In this document: positions 61,682-64,000 of the stretch, piece by piece
Layout of the letters: each line of letters starts with the position of its first letter
Numbering within the stretch: position 1 is the stretch's first letter
Assembly (NCBI RefSeq): GCF_038070005.1
Contig: NZ_JBBPCO010000004.1
Span: 62,001-126,000 of the forward strand
DNA: 64,000 bases
From: Thermithiobacillus plumbiphilus
GTDB lineage: Bacteria; Pseudomonadota; Gammaproteobacteria; Acidithiobacillales; Thermithiobacillaceae
Reading direction: 5' to 3'
Program-made: the position numbers and the translations under genes
Notes under the pieces: generated by a model
Databases searched by the model: none
What the model was told of the DNA's origin: nothing
Seen by the model: only the letters and a program-made list of their open reading frames with translations

Positions 61682-62157
61682 TGACCGCTGAACTGACTGT
61701 TTTGGAATACTTGCAGCGGCAGATCGACGGTACTCTTCCTCCGGATGCGGTCTGTCGCATGAACTACCCGACTGCCATTTCGCGACTGCTTGGATTCAGG
61801 GTGGTCAGCATTGACAAGGCACATGCCTGTCTGGAAATGGATGCTGACGCAGAGATCCACGGCAACCAGCAAGGCACGGTCCATGGCGGGCTGCTGAGTG
61901 AGTTGGCCGATGCGGCCATCGGCACAGCTCATTCGACCGTTGTCGAAGGGGATGAGAGTTTCACAAGCATCGACCTTCGCATCAACTTCTTCCGCCCTGT
62001 CTGGAGATCCACTCTCATGGCGAAGGCCAGTCCTGTCAGACTTGGACGCACCATTTCACACTACCAATGCGAAATCATTCGCGAAGACGGCAAACAGGTC
62101 GCTCTGGCGGCAGGCACGGTCATGACGCTGCGTGGCCCGGCAGCGGACGGAAGGTGA
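61678..62157 (+). CDS. PaaI-family hot-dog thioesterase
   Basis: A 159-residue protein with GNQQGTVHGGLLSELADAAI, the HGG motif with catalytic region of the PaaI thioesterases, followed by TSIDLRINFFRPVWRSTLMA and ISHYQCEIIREDGKQVALAA. It hydrolyses acyl-CoA thioesters in the cytoplasm. Translationally coupled to the DinB gene. Last chromosomal gene before the second element. Confidence 0.9.
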   Translation: MMTAELTVLEYLQRQIDGTLPPDAVCRMNYPTAISRLLGFRVVSIDKAHACLEMDADAEIHGNQQGTVHGGLLSELADAAIGTAHSTVVEGDESFTSIDLRINFFRPVWRSTLMAKASPVRLGRTISHYQCEIIREDGKQVALAAGTVMTLRGPAADGR

Positions 62158-62505
62158 CGAAGCGCATCGGAAACGTTCCCTTCGGCGGCCCACGGTACGA
62201 CTACTCTGACTCGTCTGTCATTCGACGATCTTCTTTAGGGTGGCCGTGTGAGAGCCAATGAAGCAAAAGTCAGTTTGGTTAAGCGATGCCGACATCCAAC
62301 CGCTTGAACGGTCAGCACGTAACTTATTGATATTTAATGATGCCACGGACGGCCCTTGCGGACTTCGGCCCTTCGCCGGGGAGCGATGCCGGAGAGAATA
62401 ACGGCGCGGAGAGAGCAGAATGTTGCCCGAGGTGGGCGAGACGGCCGGGGAAGGAAGTCCGCAGGAATCCGCAGGAGTCCCCGCGAACACGCGCGAGCGC
62501 GCAAG
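62158..62505. other. Intergenic region, no gene found
   Basis: About 350 bases between the PaaI gene and the tmRNA-end terminator. I see no ORF with a plausible start and ribosome binding site, and no convincing promoter. It is mixed-composition sequence with AT-rich parts around 62310-62345. Confidence 0.5.
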
Positions 62506-62533
62506 AAAAAAGGCCAACCGAGAACGGTTGACC
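62506..62533 (-). terminator. Intrinsic terminator of the tmRNA end copy
   Basis: On the minus strand GGTCAACCG, loop TTCT, CGGTTGGCC (one G-T pair), then TTTTTTC. It lies about 10 bases after the CCA end of the tmRNA fragment and is its natural terminator. Confidence 0.85.
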
Positions 62534-62542
62534 TTTATATAT

Positions 62543-62568
62543 TGGTGGAGGCGGCGGGAATCGAACCC
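62543..62568 (-). other. ssrA (fragment): attachment site: 3' end of tmRNA (26 bases)
   Basis: On the minus strand GGGTTCGATTCCCGCCGC followed by CTCCACCA matches the T-loop and acceptor end of Pseudomonas-type tmRNA. Upstream sequence (CTTGGACCA) does not continue the T-stem, so only the end is present. Tyrosine integrases often use this site and leave such a partial copy. The full gene should lie at the other end of the element, outside the window. Confidence 0.75.
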
Positions 62569-62596
62569 TGGTCCAAGCAGGCGCAAGCAGTTGTTA

Positions 62597-63790
62597 TCAA
62601 ACAGCTTTTCCTTCATCGGCAGAAAAATCCTGACCAAATCCTGACCGTGGCGCAGCAAACATCCGGGCGGCCAGCAGCCCCGCCTCGGGGTTCGCGTCTG
62701 GCAGCCAGCGCCCATACCTTTTCCTTATCATGCCCCAATCAGCATGCCCCATTTGAGCGGCAACCCACATAGGATTTTCCCCGGCGCTCAACATCATCGA
62801 TGCATACGTGTGGCGCGTCTGGTAGGGATAGCGATACCTCACGCCAGCTTTGCGCAGCGCATGCTGCCATGCGGTTTTTCTGATCTGGGCATCAGTCTCC
62901 CATGGTAGATTGGTGCGCGGATTAAAAAACACCTTCCCCGCCAGCAGGAGGGTATGCGGCTTCTGGGCTTCCAGGGCTTCGCGGGCTGGGGGCAGGATGC
63001 GCACCTCGCGCCGACCGGCGCGGGTTTTCGTGGCCTTCTCGACTTTTCTGACCGACGCGCGGCGAACCAGCACCACGCCGCGCCGGAAATCCACGTCCTG
63101 CCACTCCAACGCGATCAGCTCCGAGGTCCGCAGGCCGCTCCAAAATGCAAACTGGATAAGGTGACGAGCTTGATCTGGGAGGTGCGCCAAAATAGCTGCC
63201 TGTTCATCGGGTCGGAAAGGGTCTGGATCCTCCTGATCTGCGCGGAGATTCTTGATTAGGGCGCAGGGGTTTTTGTCTATTAATCCATCCTGATGCGCGT
63301 TCGCGAGCGCACCGCGCAGAGGAACCAGAATGTTGTTGGTCCGCTTGTTACCGCAGACCAGCCCGCCGATCCATGCCTTGATTTCTCCGGACGTCAGATC
63401 TCTTGCCAATTGGGCGCCGAAGGCGGGGCGCAGGTGATACTCGACAGCACTCCGATAATCCCGATGGGTACTGGCCGCGCAGGTGCGCTGAGAAGACGCC
63501 AGAAATTCATCCAATAGATCCCCGACCGTTTTGCTGGCCGCAGCAGCGGCCACCCCACCGAAGATCCGGGCGCGCTTGCTGGTCGGGAACCATTTCGCGT
63601 AGCTGAACGTCCCCAGCGCGATTTCGTGCTCGATGGCCGCCAGCATGCGTAGGCAGTGGGCCAGATTCGCCTTGGTCTGCGGCATTTTCAGCCGCTCGCG
63701 GCACCGAACCCCGCGATAATAAAAATCTATCTCGACCGATGATTGACTGTCCTTGGGGTATCGAACCCCGCCGCTACTGATTCCACCCAT
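62597..63790 (-). CDS. Tyrosine-type integrase
   Basis: A 397-residue protein. An N-terminal DUF3596-like arm domain (YYRGVRCRERLKMPQTKANL), a core-binding domain (SQRTCAASTHRDYRSAVEYH), and a catalytic domain. The last has an arginine in FAFWSGLRTSELIALEWQDV, HxxR in YPYQTRHTYASMML, GH in AAQMGHADWGMI, and the nucleophile tyrosine in RKRYGRWLPD. It inserts the element at the tmRNA end. GGGAGGGG is 9 bases upstream of the ATG, which lies inside the excisionase gene. Confidence 0.93.
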   Translation of the reverse strand: MGGISSGGVRYPKDSQSSVEIDFYYRGVRCRERLKMPQTKANLAHCLRMLAAIEHEIALGTFSYAKWFPTSKRARIFGGVAAAAASKTVGDLLDEFLASSQRTCAASTHRDYRSAVEYHLRPAFGAQLARDLTSGEIKAWIGGLVCGNKRTNNILVPLRGALANAHQDGLIDKNPCALIKNLRADQEDPDPFRPDEQAAILAHLPDQARHLIQFAFWSGLRTSELIALEWQDVDFRRGVVLVRRASVRKVEKATKTRAGRREVRILPPAREALEAQKPHTLLLAGKVFFNPRTNLPWETDAQIRKTAWQHALRKAGVRYRYPYQTRHTYASMMLSAGENPMWVAAQMGHADWGMIRKRYGRWLPDANPEAGLLAARMFAAPRSGFGQDFSADEGKAV

Positions 63791-63951
63791 CGCTCATACC
63801 CCTCCCTATCTATTAGGACTCGCCCATCTGGGGCTTTTTTCCAGACCCTATCCCGCAACCAGATCCCGCGCTTTATCTTGGCCCTGACCGCGTCTTCGGA
63901 ATACCCGGTTTCCTCGCAGAATTTCTTGATTGTCACCCATCTCACCATCAT
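63727..63951 (-). CDS. Excisionase (DUF1233-like)
   Basis: A protein of about 74 residues: VRWVTIKKFCEETGYSEDAV, then RAKIKRGIWLRDRVWKKAPD and GRVLIDREGYERWVES. This is a winged-helix excisionase layout that controls integration direction. Start at ATG 63951, with GGAGG 9 bases upstream; an ATG at 63969 would add six residues. Overlaps the integrase start by 64 bases. Confidence 0.85.
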   Translation of the reverse strand: MMVRWVTIKKFCEETGYSEDAVRAKIKRGIWLRDRVWKKAPDGRVLIDREGYERWVESVAAGFDTPRTVNHRSR

Positions 63952-64000
63952 GCCGCACCGCCTCCACATGTCCTGATTGGTCTATGGGAGGCAATCTACA

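Larger units (their letters stand above)
62543..64000. mobile_element. Left end of a second integrated element (integrase at tmRNA)
   Basis: The tmRNA end copy is followed by a leftward tyrosine integrase and an excisionase, in the usual arrangement where the integrase stop lies next to the att site. The element extends past the right window edge. Its cargo cannot be seen. Confidence 0.7.

Noticed and set aside
62543-62600. A complete tRNA gene
   Set aside because: Only T-loop and acceptor bases are recognisable; the T-stem partner and anticodon arm are absent, so it is a duplicated end of tmRNA.

Overview
The window is high-GC proteobacterial DNA, most likely from a Gammaproteobacterium or Betaproteobacterium. 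The tmRNA 3' end at 62.5 kb resembles the Pseudomonas-type sequence, and Shine-Dalgarno sites are strong with tightly overlapping ATGA/TGATG junctions. No gene allows the species to be named. Four blocks can be read.

(1) 1-14421, plus strand: a BREX (bacteriophage exclusion) operon, cut at its 5' end by the window. Order: brxC (C-terminal third), a UvrD/Rep-type helicase, pglX methyltransferase, a dual-OB protein, two DUF488 proteins, pglZ and brxL. The presence of brxL with pglX and pglZ is type 1-like, but the helicase and the dual-OB/DUF488 trio are insertions into the standard order. BrxL ends in a domain that closely resembles the C-terminal phospholipase-D-like domain of eukaryotic MITD1. 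No Lon serine/lysine protease motif is visible where one would be expected. The central and C-terminal part of pglX is clearly lower in GC than its flanks.

(2) About 14422-57919: a largely complete lambda-like (siphovirus-type) prophage lying directly against the brxL stop codon. Reading leftward on the minus strand, its early module holds an HTH protein, two small proteins, a Sak4-type recombinase ATPase, a DUF669 SSB-like protein, a DEAD-type helicase, a PD-(D/E)XK nuclease, a primase-helicase, a RuvC-like resolvase and a DUF6362-type regulator. A terminator and operator-like region follows. The late module then runs through two ParB-MTase fusions, terminase, portal, protease, decoration and capsid proteins, the tail genes with a frameshifted chaperone pair, tape measure, tail tip, holin and endolysin. 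A divergent control and accessory module (50.3-55.2 kb) holds an XRE repressor, an ImmA-like metallopeptidase, a zinc-finger protein and two unknown proteins. The right end carries a large serine recombinase cassette (a small gene, DUF2924, recombinase, HTH protein). Four small plus-strand genes at 36.8-38.3 kb, plus DUF2924, share a repeated promoter-like leader.

(3) 57936-62157: ordinary chromosomal genes (MocR/PdxR-type regulator, SnoaL-like protein, membrane protein, LysE exporter, DinB-like protein, PaaI thioesterase).

(4) 62543 to the window end: the left end of a second integrated element. It has a copy of the tmRNA 3' end with its terminator, followed by a tyrosine integrase and an excisionase, and it continues beyond the window.
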